From contig JAIQZU010000081.1 in NCBI GenBank assembly GCA_021776915.1, positions 1 through 64,000 on the forward strand: a DNA stretch of 64,000 nt, in the 5' to 3' direction. Within the stretch, counting starts at the first letter, position 1; each line of letters opens with the position of its first letter. Below are positions 52,783-59,935 of the stretch, in pieces. The position numbers and the translations under genes are program-made. This DNA is from Candidatus Scalindua sp. Its GTDB lineage: Bacteria; Planctomycetota; Brocadiia; Brocadiales; Scalinduaceae. The notes beneath the pieces are model-generated. The model was not told the origin of the DNA. It searched no databases and saw nothing but the letters and a program-made list of their open reading frames with translations.

Positions 52783-54276
52783 GTGTACAGAAATAGAAGG
52801 AGTATTAGAAAGCATTTTTTGACACTGATGATTATGATATCTGCTTTATCATTAATCCCGGGATACGTGGGTCCAGCGGGTAGTGCTAAAGCGGCGACAG
52901 GCCCTAGAGAATTAGAACATTCTCTAATGCTTGTTTCCGAGGAAGTCAAATTGTCAGTTGTGTCTATCACTACTGTAAAGGTATTCAAACATCCTCCAAC
53001 TGGAGGCGGAGGATATCATGGAGATCAGTATGGCCGCGGTCGTGGTGATAGACGCGGCGGGCAGGGAAATCCGTTTGATGATTTTTTTGACAAGTTTATG
53101 CCAAAAGCTCCGCCAAAGGGAGAGTACAAGACACAAAGCCTTGGTTCCGGTGTAATAGTCAGGATCGATGATGGAACAGGATACATCCTGACCAACAATC
53201 ATGTTGTTGCGGACATGGACGAGCTGAAGGTTAAACTCAGTGACAAGAGAGAATTTGACGCGGAAATTGTGGGAACAGACGAACAGACCGATTTGGCGGT
53301 AATAAAGATTGAGGGAGAGAATCTGGTAGCCGCAAAAATGGGGGATTCTGATATTTTGAAACAGGGACAGTGGGCGATTGCTATAGGCAATCCTTTTGGC
53401 CTCAATCATACCGTCTCAGTTGGTGTGGTAAGCGCGATTGGCAGGTCTGGAGTAGGGATAGCAAATTATGAAAATTTCATTCAGACCGACGCAGCGATTA
53501 ATCCGGGCAATAGCGGAGGCCCGTTATTAAACATTGATGGAGAGATTATAGGCGTCAATACGGCGATCTTCACCCGTTCTGGCGGTTATCAGGGAATTGG
53601 ATTTGCCATACCGGTAAACATGGCAAAGGCGGTACTTAGAGACCTGATTAATACAGGAAAGGTTACACGAGGCTGGTTGGGTGTTGCTATCCAGGATATG
53701 AATGCATCACTTGCAGAACAATTTGGCGTAGAGGTTACCGAAGGGGTATTGATAAGTGATGTGCAGGATGATTCCCCGGCCAGAGACGCAGGCTTCGAAA
53801 GAGGCGATATATTAACTGAGTATGATAATAACGCAATGAGCGACGTTAATCAATTGCGTCATGTTGTCGCTCAAACCGAGGTCGGCAAAGAAGTCAAAGT
53901 GAAAGTATTGAGAAAGGGTAATGAAACGGTTTTAACAGTGAAAATAGGCGAGCAGCCGTCAGATCTGTTTGCTTCAGGGAAGTCGTCTACCGGAGCAGAC
54001 ATGGGTATGACAGTGCAGAATTTAACGGAAGAATTGGCTAAAAGTTTTGGTTTTGAAGGTGAGAATGGTGTAGTAGTTTCTGCTGTAGAGCCGGGTAGTG
54101 CTGCTGCTCAAGCTGATGTGAAAGAAGGAGATTTAATAAAAGAAGTTAATCGCGAAAAGATTAATAACATAAAAGAATTCAGAGAAGTTTTGAAGAGTAC
54201 TGAAGAAGGCAAAGATACTCTATTATTACTGAGAAGAGGCATGCATACACGTTTTGTGATAATTAAGAGTAAGTAA
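52783..54276 (+). CDS. DegP/HtrA-type periplasmic serine protease
   Basis: 497 residues from a GTG with AAGGAGG upstream. A signal peptide (about 10-37) is followed by a Gly/Arg-rich linker (about 73-97). The trypsin-like domain has an intact triad: TNNHVVAD (His140), TDLAVIK (Asp170), NPGNSGGPL (Ser244). Two PDZ domains follow (about 290-385 and 400-497; RGWLGVAIQDMN, DSPARDAGFERGD). It degrades or chaperones misfolded envelope proteins. No regulator is adjacent. The gene is convergent with iscS across a shared terminator. Confidence 0.93.
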   Translation: MYRNRRSIRKHFLTLMIMISALSLIPGYVGPAGSAKAATGPRELEHSLMLVSEEVKLSVVSITTVKVFKHPPTGGGGYHGDQYGRGRGDRRGGQGNPFDDFFDKFMPKAPPKGEYKTQSLGSGVIVRIDDGTGYILTNNHVVADMDELKVKLSDKREFDAEIVGTDEQTDLAVIKIEGENLVAAKMGDSDILKQGQWAIAIGNPFGLNHTVSVGVVSAIGRSGVGIANYENFIQTDAAINPGNSGGPLLNIDGEIIGVNTAIFTRSGGYQGIGFAIPVNMAKAVLRDLINTGKVTRGWLGVAIQDMNASLAEQFGVEVTEGVLISDVQDDSPARDAGFERGDILTEYDNNAMSDVNQLRHVVAQTEVGKEVKVKVLRKGNETVLTVKIGEQPSDLFASGKSSTGADMGMTVQNLTEELAKSFGFEGENGVVVSAVEPGSAAAQADVKEGDLIKEVNREKINNIKEFREVLKSTEEGKDTLLLLRRGMHTRFVIIKSK

Positions 54277-54323
54277 AACAGCAGGTTATTCTAATGTGAC
54301 AGTAGTTACTACAAAAAAATATA

Positions 54324-54360
54324 GCCTCGTTACCAGAGTACGGTAACGGGGCTTATTTTT
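54324..54360. terminator. Bidirectional terminator between htrA and iscS
   Basis: GCCTCGTTACC and GGTAACGGGGC form an 11-bp stem around AGAGTAC. T-rich sequence follows in the plus direction and A-rich sequence (ACAAAAAAATATA) precedes it, so both convergent genes can use it. Confidence 0.8.
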
Positions 54361-55522
54361 TTGCTGAATCTTCAAAAAGAGGCGAAAGGTCTTGCAGCCT
54401 TTTAATTATTGGCGCCAGTTTTTCAAGAATGTAATCGATTTCATTATCAGTGTTGTATTTGCTTAAACTAAACCGGATTGTTCCCCTGCTTGTAGCAGGA
54501 GGAACTCCCATAGCCTGCAGGACATGAGATGGCTCTGCGGAACCTGTTGTACATGCCGAACCGGAGGAAGAAGCAATGCCGGCCATATCAAGCAGAAGCA
54601 GGACCGCTTCTCCTTCAATATATTCAAAGCTTACACAACACGTATTGGGCAGGCGGTCACTATTTTCTCCAATTATTATCACATTGGAAATCTTGTCTTT
54701 AATGCCTTTTTCCAGTTTGTCCCTGAGACGTCTGACTTTTGTCTGCTCTTCTTTTACAAATCCTTCTGCTAATTCGCTAGCCTTGCCCAATCCGATAATA
54801 TAGGGAACGTTTTCTGTCCCGCTTCTTCTATTATCTTCCTGGTGACCGCCAATAATCAAGGGGTTAATCCTTACTCCTTTTCGTATATACAACACGCCCA
54901 CCCCTTTTGGTGCGTGAAGCTTGTGCCCGGACATTGACAGAAGGTCGATATGACTGTTTTTAAGATTTACAGGGATCTTGCCGATTGCCTGTACTGCATC
55001 ACAATGAAAAAGAGCGCCTTTTTCTTTAACTATCTTACCGATCTCTTCGATGGGAAATATTACGCCTGTCTCATTATTTGCATGCATGATAGAAACAATA
55101 GCCGTAGTATCTTTTATGGAATCCCGCAACTCATCCAGGTCAAGCATTCCATCCTTATCAACGCCAAGTTCTGTTACTTCATAGCCCTGCTTTCCAAAGT
55201 ATTTACACACATTCAAAACCGCCGGGTGCTCTACCTTGGTTGTAATAACATGTCTTCTTTCTGGGTGCGCTTCCAACGAGCAGTGTATGGCATTATTGTT
55301 ACTCTCAGTTCCACAGCTTGTAAATACGATCTCAGATGTATCTGCCCCAAGAATGTTTGCTACCCTTTCTCTGGCAAGGTCCATCTTGTTTGCAACCTGT
55401 CTTCCAAAAGCATGTATACTTGACGGATTGCCGTAGTATTCCTTAAAATACGGCAGCATCTCATCCAGAACCTCATCATCAACTCTCGTTGTAGCGTTAT
55501 TATCAACGTAAACCAGCTTCAT
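54353..55522 (-). CDS. iscS: Cysteine desulfurase (NifS/IscS family)
   Basis: 389 residues. The PLP enzyme frees sulfur from cysteine for Fe-S clusters and other thiocofactors. The start VYVDNNATTRVDDEVLDEM, the PLP-Lys motif MSGHKLHAPKGVG and the active Cys loop SSGSACTTGSAEPSHVL match the IscS/NifS class. There is no IscU, IscR or NifU gene beside it. It follows the nitrilase-like gene by 16 bases, so it is the last gene of a plsC-nitrilase-iscS operon. GGAG precedes the ATG. Confidence 0.93.
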   Translation of the reverse strand: MKLVYVDNNATTRVDDEVLDEMLPYFKEYYGNPSSIHAFGRQVANKMDLARERVANILGADTSEIVFTSCGTESNNNAIHCSLEAHPERRHVITTKVEHPAVLNVCKYFGKQGYEVTELGVDKDGMLDLDELRDSIKDTTAIVSIMHANNETGVIFPIEEIGKIVKEKGALFHCDAVQAIGKIPVNLKNSHIDLLSMSGHKLHAPKGVGVLYIRKGVRINPLIIGGHQEDNRRSGTENVPYIIGLGKASELAEGFVKEEQTKVRRLRDKLEKGIKDKISNVIIIGENSDRLPNTCCVSFEYIEGEAVLLLLDMAGIASSSGSACTTGSAEPSHVLQAMGVPPATSRGTIRFSLSKYNTDNEIDYILEKLAPIIKRLQDLSPLFEDSAKK

Positions 55523-55538
55523 TTATAAAATCTCCATT

Positions 55539-56375
55539 TCAATATAAATCAGTGCGTCTATGCTCAAATAAAGGTATCTCTGCTCTTACCTCCTCCAGTA
55601 AGCTTAAATCAACCTCAGCCGTAATCACATTCTCGCTGTCTTTCGCTTTTGCCAAAACCCTTCCCCACGGGTCCACTATCATGCTTTTCCCATAGCAGGT
55701 TATATTATTCGGACTTGTACCTATCTGATTTGCGGCAACTACAAAAACCTGGTTCTCAATGGCGCGGGCAATAACCAGAGGCTCCCAGTGATATTCTCCG
55801 GTAGTCGACGTAAATGCGGAGGGGATAAAAATAATCTTTGCTCCATTTAATGCCAGAGACCTGAAAAGTTCGCAGAATCGCAAGTCGTAGCAAATACTCA
55901 GGCCGGCTTTGACGCCTCCCATATTTACGGTAACTATTCCCTGGCCTGCGGCTACGTTCTCTGATTCTTTATATCTTATCTTGCCCTGTATATCAACATC
56001 AAAAAGATGAACCTTTGCATACTTTGCCAGGATTTCTCCGCTTCTTCCAACCATTACAGATGTGTTGCAAACCTTGTTCTCTTCAATCTTTTCAAATATG
56101 CTTCCGCACACTATATAAATTCCGTGCGTTCGTGCTTTATCCGATAAAAAATTAATGGTATCGCCCGGTATCTCTTCTGCATTTTCTACCATAATCTTTG
56201 TATGGCCACAGCAGTTAAACATCTCAGGCAGAACAACAACGTCTGCGCCATCTTTAACGGCATTATCAATATACTTACCGGCCAATTTTAAGTTTCTGAT
56301 TTTATCCTCGTTTGCACAAAACTGGACGGCAGCTACTATGAATTTGCATCCTAATCCATTTTCTAATTCAGTCAT
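55539..56375 (-). CDS. Carbon-nitrogen hydrolase (nitrilase/omega-amidase-like)
   Basis: 278 residues. The nitrilase fold has its Glu-Lys-Cys triad: VVLPEMFNCCG (Glu51), YAKVHLFDVDI (Lys) and LSICYDLRFCELF (Cys). The length and motifs resemble Nit2/omega-amidase or the deaminated-glutathione amidase Nit1 group, which hydrolyse small amides, but the substrate cannot be fixed from sequence. It is in the middle of the minus-strand operon with plsC (7 bases upstream) and iscS (16 bases downstream). Confidence 0.88.
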   Translation of the reverse strand: MTELENGLGCKFIVAAVQFCANEDKIRNLKLAGKYIDNAVKDGADVVVLPEMFNCCGHTKIMVENAEEIPGDTINFLSDKARTHGIYIVCGSIFEKIEENKVCNTSVMVGRSGEILAKYAKVHLFDVDIQGKIRYKESENVAAGQGIVTVNMGGVKAGLSICYDLRFCELFRSLALNGAKIIFIPSAFTSTTGEYHWEPLVIARAIENQVFVVAANQIGTSPNNITCYGKSMIVDPWGRVLAKAKDSENVITAEVDLSLLEEVRAEIPLFEHRRTDLY

Positions 56376-56382
56376 TTAGAAT

Positions 56383-57036
56383 TTATCTTTCTCGCAATTT
56401 GCTACTGATTACCTTCGTTACCTGATCCGTTATTTTATTGAAATACTCATTCCTGGATTTAATATCCATAAATTCGTGTTTGTCAACTGAAATTGGTTTA
56501 TGGTAGTAGACGGATATTTTTACAGGCCGCGGCAGTAGCCTGTGTTTTGGCCATGCCTCATAGACGCCGACGAGTGTGACCGGAACAATCCTGGCATTTG
56601 TTTTAAGCGCTAATCTGGCAATCCCCAGCTTGAGATCTTTAACCTTCCCATTATCACTTCTCCCACCCTCCGGAAAAATTATTAATGCCTTATTTTTTAA
56701 CAATATTTCAAGTGCGTCAACATAGGCGCTCTTATCAACTTTTGTCAATTCTACCGGGAAGGCGCCAAAAAAACGTATCATGCTTTTCAGGACAGGTATA
56801 GTAAAAAGCTTTTCCCATGCCATAAATTTCACATCTCTATATACACCGGTACTCACGATCACCGGATCGTAGTAACTTATATGGTTGGACGCTATGATAA
56901 CAGGCCCGGTGGCAGGGATGTTTTCTCTGCCGTGAAATTCAATCCGATGGAAAATCTTGAAATAGACAATCGATATCCATCGCACAAGGCCAAACTTAAT
57001 ATTCGAAATAAACAATTGACACCTACCCTGCACCAC
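56383..57036 (-). CDS. plsC: 1-acyl-sn-glycerol-3-phosphate acyltransferase
   Basis: 217 residues. The acyltransferase motif ASNHISYYDP (H-x4-D at 52 and 57) is followed by FPEGGRSDNG, the glycerol-phosphate-binding motif, and VTLVGVYEAWP. It makes phosphatidic acid for membrane lipids. The N-terminal hydrophobic region (about 8-28) anchors it to the membrane. The start is uncertain by a few residues because of several in-frame alternatives. It is the first gene of the plsC-nitrilase-iscS operon. Confidence 0.9.
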   Translation of the reverse strand: MVQGRCQLFISNIKFGLVRWISIVYFKIFHRIEFHGRENIPATGPVIIASNHISYYDPVIVSTGVYRDVKFMAWEKLFTIPVLKSMIRFFGAFPVELTKVDKSAYVDALEILLKNKALIIFPEGGRSDNGKVKDLKLGIARLALKTNARIVPVTLVGVYEAWPKHRLLPRPVKISVYYHKPISVDKHEFMDIKSRNEYFNKITDQVTKVISSKLRER

Positions 57037-57097
57037 AGTAAAATTCCAGACATACAGACATATAAGACTGTAGTACTATCGATACCTTACCATTACC

Positions 57098-57222
57098 TAA
57101 ATTGAGCGATTTTGTAGCCGCAACCTTAAGGTTGCGTAACTTACGCGAACCCATCAAGTGGTGAAAAACGCAGGCTGAAGCCTGCGGCTACAATGGCATG
57201 TAATATAAAATCGCTCAATTTA
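57098..57222. repeat. Repeat family C, 125-bp inverted-repeat element (copy 2)
   Basis: Same length as the copy at 16605-16729 but in the opposite orientation. The ends TAAATTGAGCGA and TCGCTCAATTTA are perfect inverted repeats; inner hairpins GCAACCTTAAGGTTGC and GCAGGCTGAAGCCTGC are also paired. Confidence 0.9.
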
Positions 57223-57240
57223 GGCATAACTAAATGACTT

Positions 57241-57352
57241 GTAAGTTCTCAATAAGCTGAGGAAAACCTCCCCTATTTCCCCTCCTTGCGAAGGAGGGGA
57301 AATAGGGTGGTTAAAAAACTTATAAACCTTCCTCGACTTATTGAGAACTTAC
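57241..57352. repeat. 112-bp inverted-repeat element
   Basis: The ends at 57241-57263 and 57330-57352 (GTAAGTTCTCAATAAG... and ...CTTATTGAGAACTTAC) are inverted repeats. The centre is a strong hairpin at about 57270-57306 (CCCTATTTCCCCTCCTT...AAGGAGGGGAAATAGGG). Confidence 0.85.
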
Positions 57353-57424
57353 GAAGATTCCATATATTCTTGTTACAAAAATTGGAGAAAAGGGTTATTC
57401 TATTACATACCCTTAATAAATCAA

Positions 57425-57510
57425 GACTAAACCTCTCCCTGTTGCACCCTTTTGTAAAATAGGGAATTTAAAGTCCTCGGCGCTTTTTGTCCGGGTAAGA
57501 GGGAAATATT
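57425..57510. repeat. Degenerate repeat A-like arm with module B
   Basis: ACCTCTCCC...GAGGGAAAT flanks a plus-strand module B copy (about 57471-57498, CCTCGG...CCGGGT). It lies directly upstream of proC. Confidence 0.6.
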
Positions 57511-57537
57511 AACTTACTATTATTTGACGAGGAAAAA

Positions 57538-58368
57538 ATGCTTAAAGAGAAAATAGGATTTATTGGCGGTGGCAAAATGGGTGAAGCTCTGATCAAAGGA
57601 GTCCTCAGGGCAAAACTGAGTTCTGCCAATAAAATTATCGTCAGTGATGTGGATAAAAAACGCTGTCAAATACTTGAAGAAGAGACAGGGATAAAAACTA
57701 CTCAGGAAAACAAAAAAGCAGTCTCCGCTTCTGACGTCATAATCCTTGCTATCAAACCAAACGTAATGGGCGATATCCTTGAAGAATTAAAAAGCGATAT
57801 TACTCCAGAACATCTGGTTGTTTCAATAGCGGCAGGGATCCCACTGAGCTTTATAGAATCATTTCTAAACAAGGGCTGCCGGGCTGTCAGGGTTATGCCC
57901 AACACACCGTGCCTGGTGGGTGAGACTGCTGCAGGTTACGCCCTGGGGAAAAATGCTACACGTAATGACGGGGAACTGGTTGGTCAAATCCTTAATGCGG
58001 TAGGCCAATCTTTCTTACTGGAGGAGAAACACCTTGACGCCGTTACGGGATTGAGTGGAAGCGGGCCTGCGTTTATTTATATGGTTATTGAGGCGCTGGC
58101 GGACGGAGGGGTTAAGATGGGCCTGCCAAGAGACATATCAACAAAGCTTGCGGCGCAGACCGCATTTGGCGCTGCAAAAATGGTGTTGGAGTCGGGCATA
58201 CACATAGGTGAACTCAAAGACTTTGTCACCTCTCCTGGCGGTACAACTATAGAAGGGATTCATGCTCTTGAAAAGGGCGGTATCAGGGATGCCCTGATAA
58301 ATGCCGTTGAGACTGCAACTAAAAAATCAAAAAGACTGGGCAAGACATTTTCAAAACGCAGCAAATAA
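57538..58368 (+). CDS. proC: Pyrroline-5-carboxylate reductase
   Basis: 276 residues. ProC reduces pyrroline-5-carboxylate to proline with NAD(P)H. The N-terminal Rossmann motif is IGFIGGGKMGEALIKG, and the C-terminal signature is GLSGSGPAFIYMVIEALADGGVKMGLPR with the catalytic Ser/Thr, then LKDFVTSPGGTTIEGIHALE. Length and motifs are standard. GAGG lies six bases before the ATG. It is followed by a hairpin and then the RiPP locus; no functional link is implied. Confidence 0.95.
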   Translation: MLKEKIGFIGGGKMGEALIKGVLRAKLSSANKIIVSDVDKKRCQILEEETGIKTTQENKKAVSASDVIILAIKPNVMGDILEELKSDITPEHLVVSIAAGIPLSFIESFLNKGCRAVRVMPNTPCLVGETAAGYALGKNATRNDGELVGQILNAVGQSFLLEEKHLDAVTGLSGSGPAFIYMVIEALADGGVKMGLPRDISTKLAAQTAFGAAKMVLESGIHIGELKDFVTSPGGTTIEGIHALEKGGIRDALINAVETATKKSKRLGKTFSKRSK

Positions 58369-58397
58369 GGCAGGCTTGTTTTACTTGTTCGATAAGT

Positions 58398-58433
58398 TTA
58401 ACTCATTCCCATGCTCTGCGTGGGAATGAGTTA
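58398..58433. repeat. Hairpin repeat with GCTCTGCGTGGGAA
   Basis: AACTCATTCCCA and TGGGAATGAGTT pair perfectly (12 bp) around TGCTCTGCG. It can terminate proC and is related to the hairpin at 21297-21329. Confidence 0.75.
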
Positions 58434-58549
58434 AAGATAGCCAACCCATCCTGCCAAAGAAATATACTCGCTTGCCTTAATAATTCTACGATAAAAAAAG
58501 CAATTTCCTGTCAGCAATTACAATTCTAGAAAAAGGAGGTGTGCAGAAG

Positions 58550-58672
58550 ATGGAAGGTAAACAGAAGACAGAAGAGAACAAAGAGAAGAAAAAAGAGAGA
58601 TACGAAAAACCTGAACTGGAAAAAAAAGGGAGCCTTAAGGATATTACTGCGAATGGAGTTTCCGACTCATGA
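58550..58672 (+). CDS. Lasso-peptide-type RiPP leader peptide with a very short core
   Basis: A 40-residue peptide behind an excellent AAAGGAGGT (58532-58540, about ten bases before the ATG). Residues 1-16 are almost only Lys, Glu, Gln and Asn. Residues 18-33 read YEKPELEKKGSLKDIT, a perfect match to the lasso leader pattern Y-x2-P-x-L-x3-G-x5-T (Tyr18, Pro21, Leu23, Gly27, Thr33) that binds the B1/PqqD-like protein. After Thr33 only ANGVSDS remains before TGA, whereas lasso cores normally have 13 or more residues with Asp or Glu at position 7-9. The pattern plus the four downstream maturation-type genes make the family call strong. Whether the core is truncated or naturally this short is open. 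Confidence 0.75.
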   Translation: MEGKQKTEENKEKKKERYEKPELEKKGSLKDITANGVSDS

Positions 58673-58712
58673 TCTCTTGTAATGCAGGAGATGAATGAGA
58701 AAGCAGATTTAT

Positions 58713-58870
58713 CCAGCAGTGTCCGGTTAGGTTTTTGCATGTACGGCTTTTTATATCCGATCTGTCGGAAGATACGTAGGGCGAGGCTTTAGCCTTGCGC
58801 TTAATGTACGAAAGCAAACCTAAAGGATTGCCCTACGTGTTACACACAAAAACCTAACCGGTCACTGCTG
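58713..58870. mobile_element. MITE with terminal inverted repeats and 8-bp target duplication
   Basis: The ends CAGCAGTGTCCGGTTAGG (from 58714) and its near-perfect inverted match (to 58870, CCTAACCGGTCACTGCTG) pair over about 30 bases. AGATTTAT is directly repeated at 58705-58712 and 58871-58878, consistent with a target-site duplication. An inner pair (GTAGGGC...GCCCTAC) is also present. There is no coding capacity. It separates the leader-peptide gene from the PqqD-like gene. Confidence 0.8.
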
Positions 58871-58896
58871 AGATTTATTGATAATACACAGATTTT

Positions 58897-59184
58897 ATGG
58901 ACATGGCAGGGAAATATCCGGCAAAAGGCAGGGACGTTCACTATAGAGAAATTGACTTGAAGAGCGTCCTTTTAGATATTGACAGCGGAGAATATTACTC
59001 CCTGAACAGGGTAGGAACATTTATCTGGTCTCTCATCAATGGAAAAAGAGATGTGAGCCACATAGTAGACGAGGTTACCGGAAAATTCGATATTTCCATG
59101 GAACAGGCAGGGCCGGATGTAAAGGGATTGATCGAAAAGCTTATCAGTGAAGGGCTGGTTGAGGTGCATGATAAACCGGAATGA
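58897..59184 (+). CDS. PqqD-like RiPP leader-recognition protein (lasso B1 type)
   Basis: 95 residues. The PqqD fold is recognisable: VHYREIDLKSVLLDIDSGEYYSLN, then RVGTFIWSLINGKRDVSHIVDEV and DVKGLIEKLISEGLVEV. In lasso systems this B1 protein binds the YxxPxL leader and presents the precursor to the B2 protease. The start at 58897 has no clear ribosome-binding site, probably because the MITE inserted just upstream. It overlaps the B2 gene by 17 bases, the usual coupling. The presence of a leader motif upstream supports the role. Confidence 0.88.
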   Translation: MDMAGKYPAKGRDVHYREIDLKSVLLDIDSGEYYSLNRVGTFIWSLINGKRDVSHIVDEVTGKFDISMEQAGPDVKGLIEKLISEGLVEVHDKPE

Positions 59185-59686
59185 TTTAAAATATCTAAAA
59201 AGACCGCAAAATTTCCTTCTGTTTGCAAAGGTATTTTCTTTACTTATAGTCCTGCCGGTTCTGGTTAAGTTATTAAAACTGCCTACTTTGCTTAGACTCC
59301 TCGAACATGGAAAAACCAAACGAAAGGGTGATAACAGGGACGGTATAGAGATGATAACCAAATTTGCAAATTTTATCATATACGACATATTTCACAGCGC
59401 AAATCCCTGCCTGCTCAGATCACTCCTGCTTTTTAAATTTTTCAGGGAGAGCGGTATGGATTTACAGATCGCATTTGGGGTCAAGGAGGGAGAGGAAGAT
59501 TTTAAGGGGCATGCCTGGCTGATTCACCGGAAAAAGCCTTTTAATGAAAAGTCCGACCCTTCAGGAGAGTTCGATGTTATCTATGTATATCCCCAACCTG
59601 GCCGAACACGGCAGGCAGACCCCTCTTTCGAGAGGACTCCAATTCTGGAATCCTCTCGAAAGAGAGGCTGTTTATACAACGAATGA
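59168..59686 (+). CDS. Lasso-peptide B2-type transglutaminase-like leader peptidase, C-terminus altered by a repeat
   Basis: About 172 residues from the ATG at 59168, which overlaps the PqqD-like gene; an ATG at 59147 is also in frame. The N-terminal half has hydrophobic helices (residues about 16-45). The catalytic part reads NPCLLRSLLLFKFFRESGM (Cys81) and GHAWLIHRKKPF (His115), ending FDVIYVYPQ where B2 proteins normally stop. The last 30 or so codons come from repeat A (59620-59668), so the original stop has been replaced by repeat-derived sequence. B2 proteins cleave the leader after the conserved Thr-x. The active residues visible are intact. Confidence 0.8.
   Translation: MINRNDLKYLKRPQNFLLFAKVFSLLIVLPVLVKLLKLPTLLRLLEHGKTKRKGDNRDGIEMITKFANFIIYDIFHSANPCLLRSLLLFKFFRESGMDLQIAFGVKEGEEDFKGHAWLIHRKKPFNEKSDPSGEFDVIYVYPQPGRTRQADPSFERTPILESSRKRGCLYNE
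59620..59668. repeat. Palindromic repeat family A inside the B2 reading frame
   Basis: CCTCTTTCGAGAGGACTCC and GGAATCCTCTCGAAAGAGAGG form the usual palindrome (loop ATTC). It is translated as the C-terminal tail of the B2 protein. Confidence 0.85.
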
Positions 59687-59745
59687 AAGCTGAATTATAA
59701 ATTTGTTTGTTTTGTTATTAGACACTTTTCTTTAACACGCCGTAG

Positions 59746-59828
59746 GGGCGTATGGCCATACGCCCACCGATGGTTCAGGCTTGCAGCCTGAACCAAAACG
59801 TTTAGGTTCAATCAACATGATTGAACCT
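59746..59828. repeat. Three consecutive hairpins
   Basis: A perfect 20-bp palindrome at 59746-59765, GGTTCAGGC/GCCTGAACC at 59772-59794 and AGGTTCAATCA/TGATTGAACCT at 59804-59828. They lie in the 245-base gap between the B2 and kinase-like genes, which holds no gene. Confidence 0.8.
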
Positions 59829-59835
59829 GCAAGAA

Positions 59836-59935
59836 GTTAGGCCGCTATCTCGACAAAAGACTATCCTTCGACTCCGCTCAGGATGACGTCACACTGAGCG
59901 GAGTCGAAGCGTTATCAACATTGAATTTCCTATGC
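59836..59935. repeat. Repeat family D (copy 3)
   Basis: TTCGACTCCGCTCA at 59867-59880 pairs perfectly with 59895-59908, with the TGACGTCA-containing loop. Its right end (TTTCCTATGCA) supplies the ATG used by the next gene. Confidence 0.85.

Noticed and set aside
53199-53409. Open frames opposite htrA
   Set aside because: Shadow frames of the conserved protease domain.
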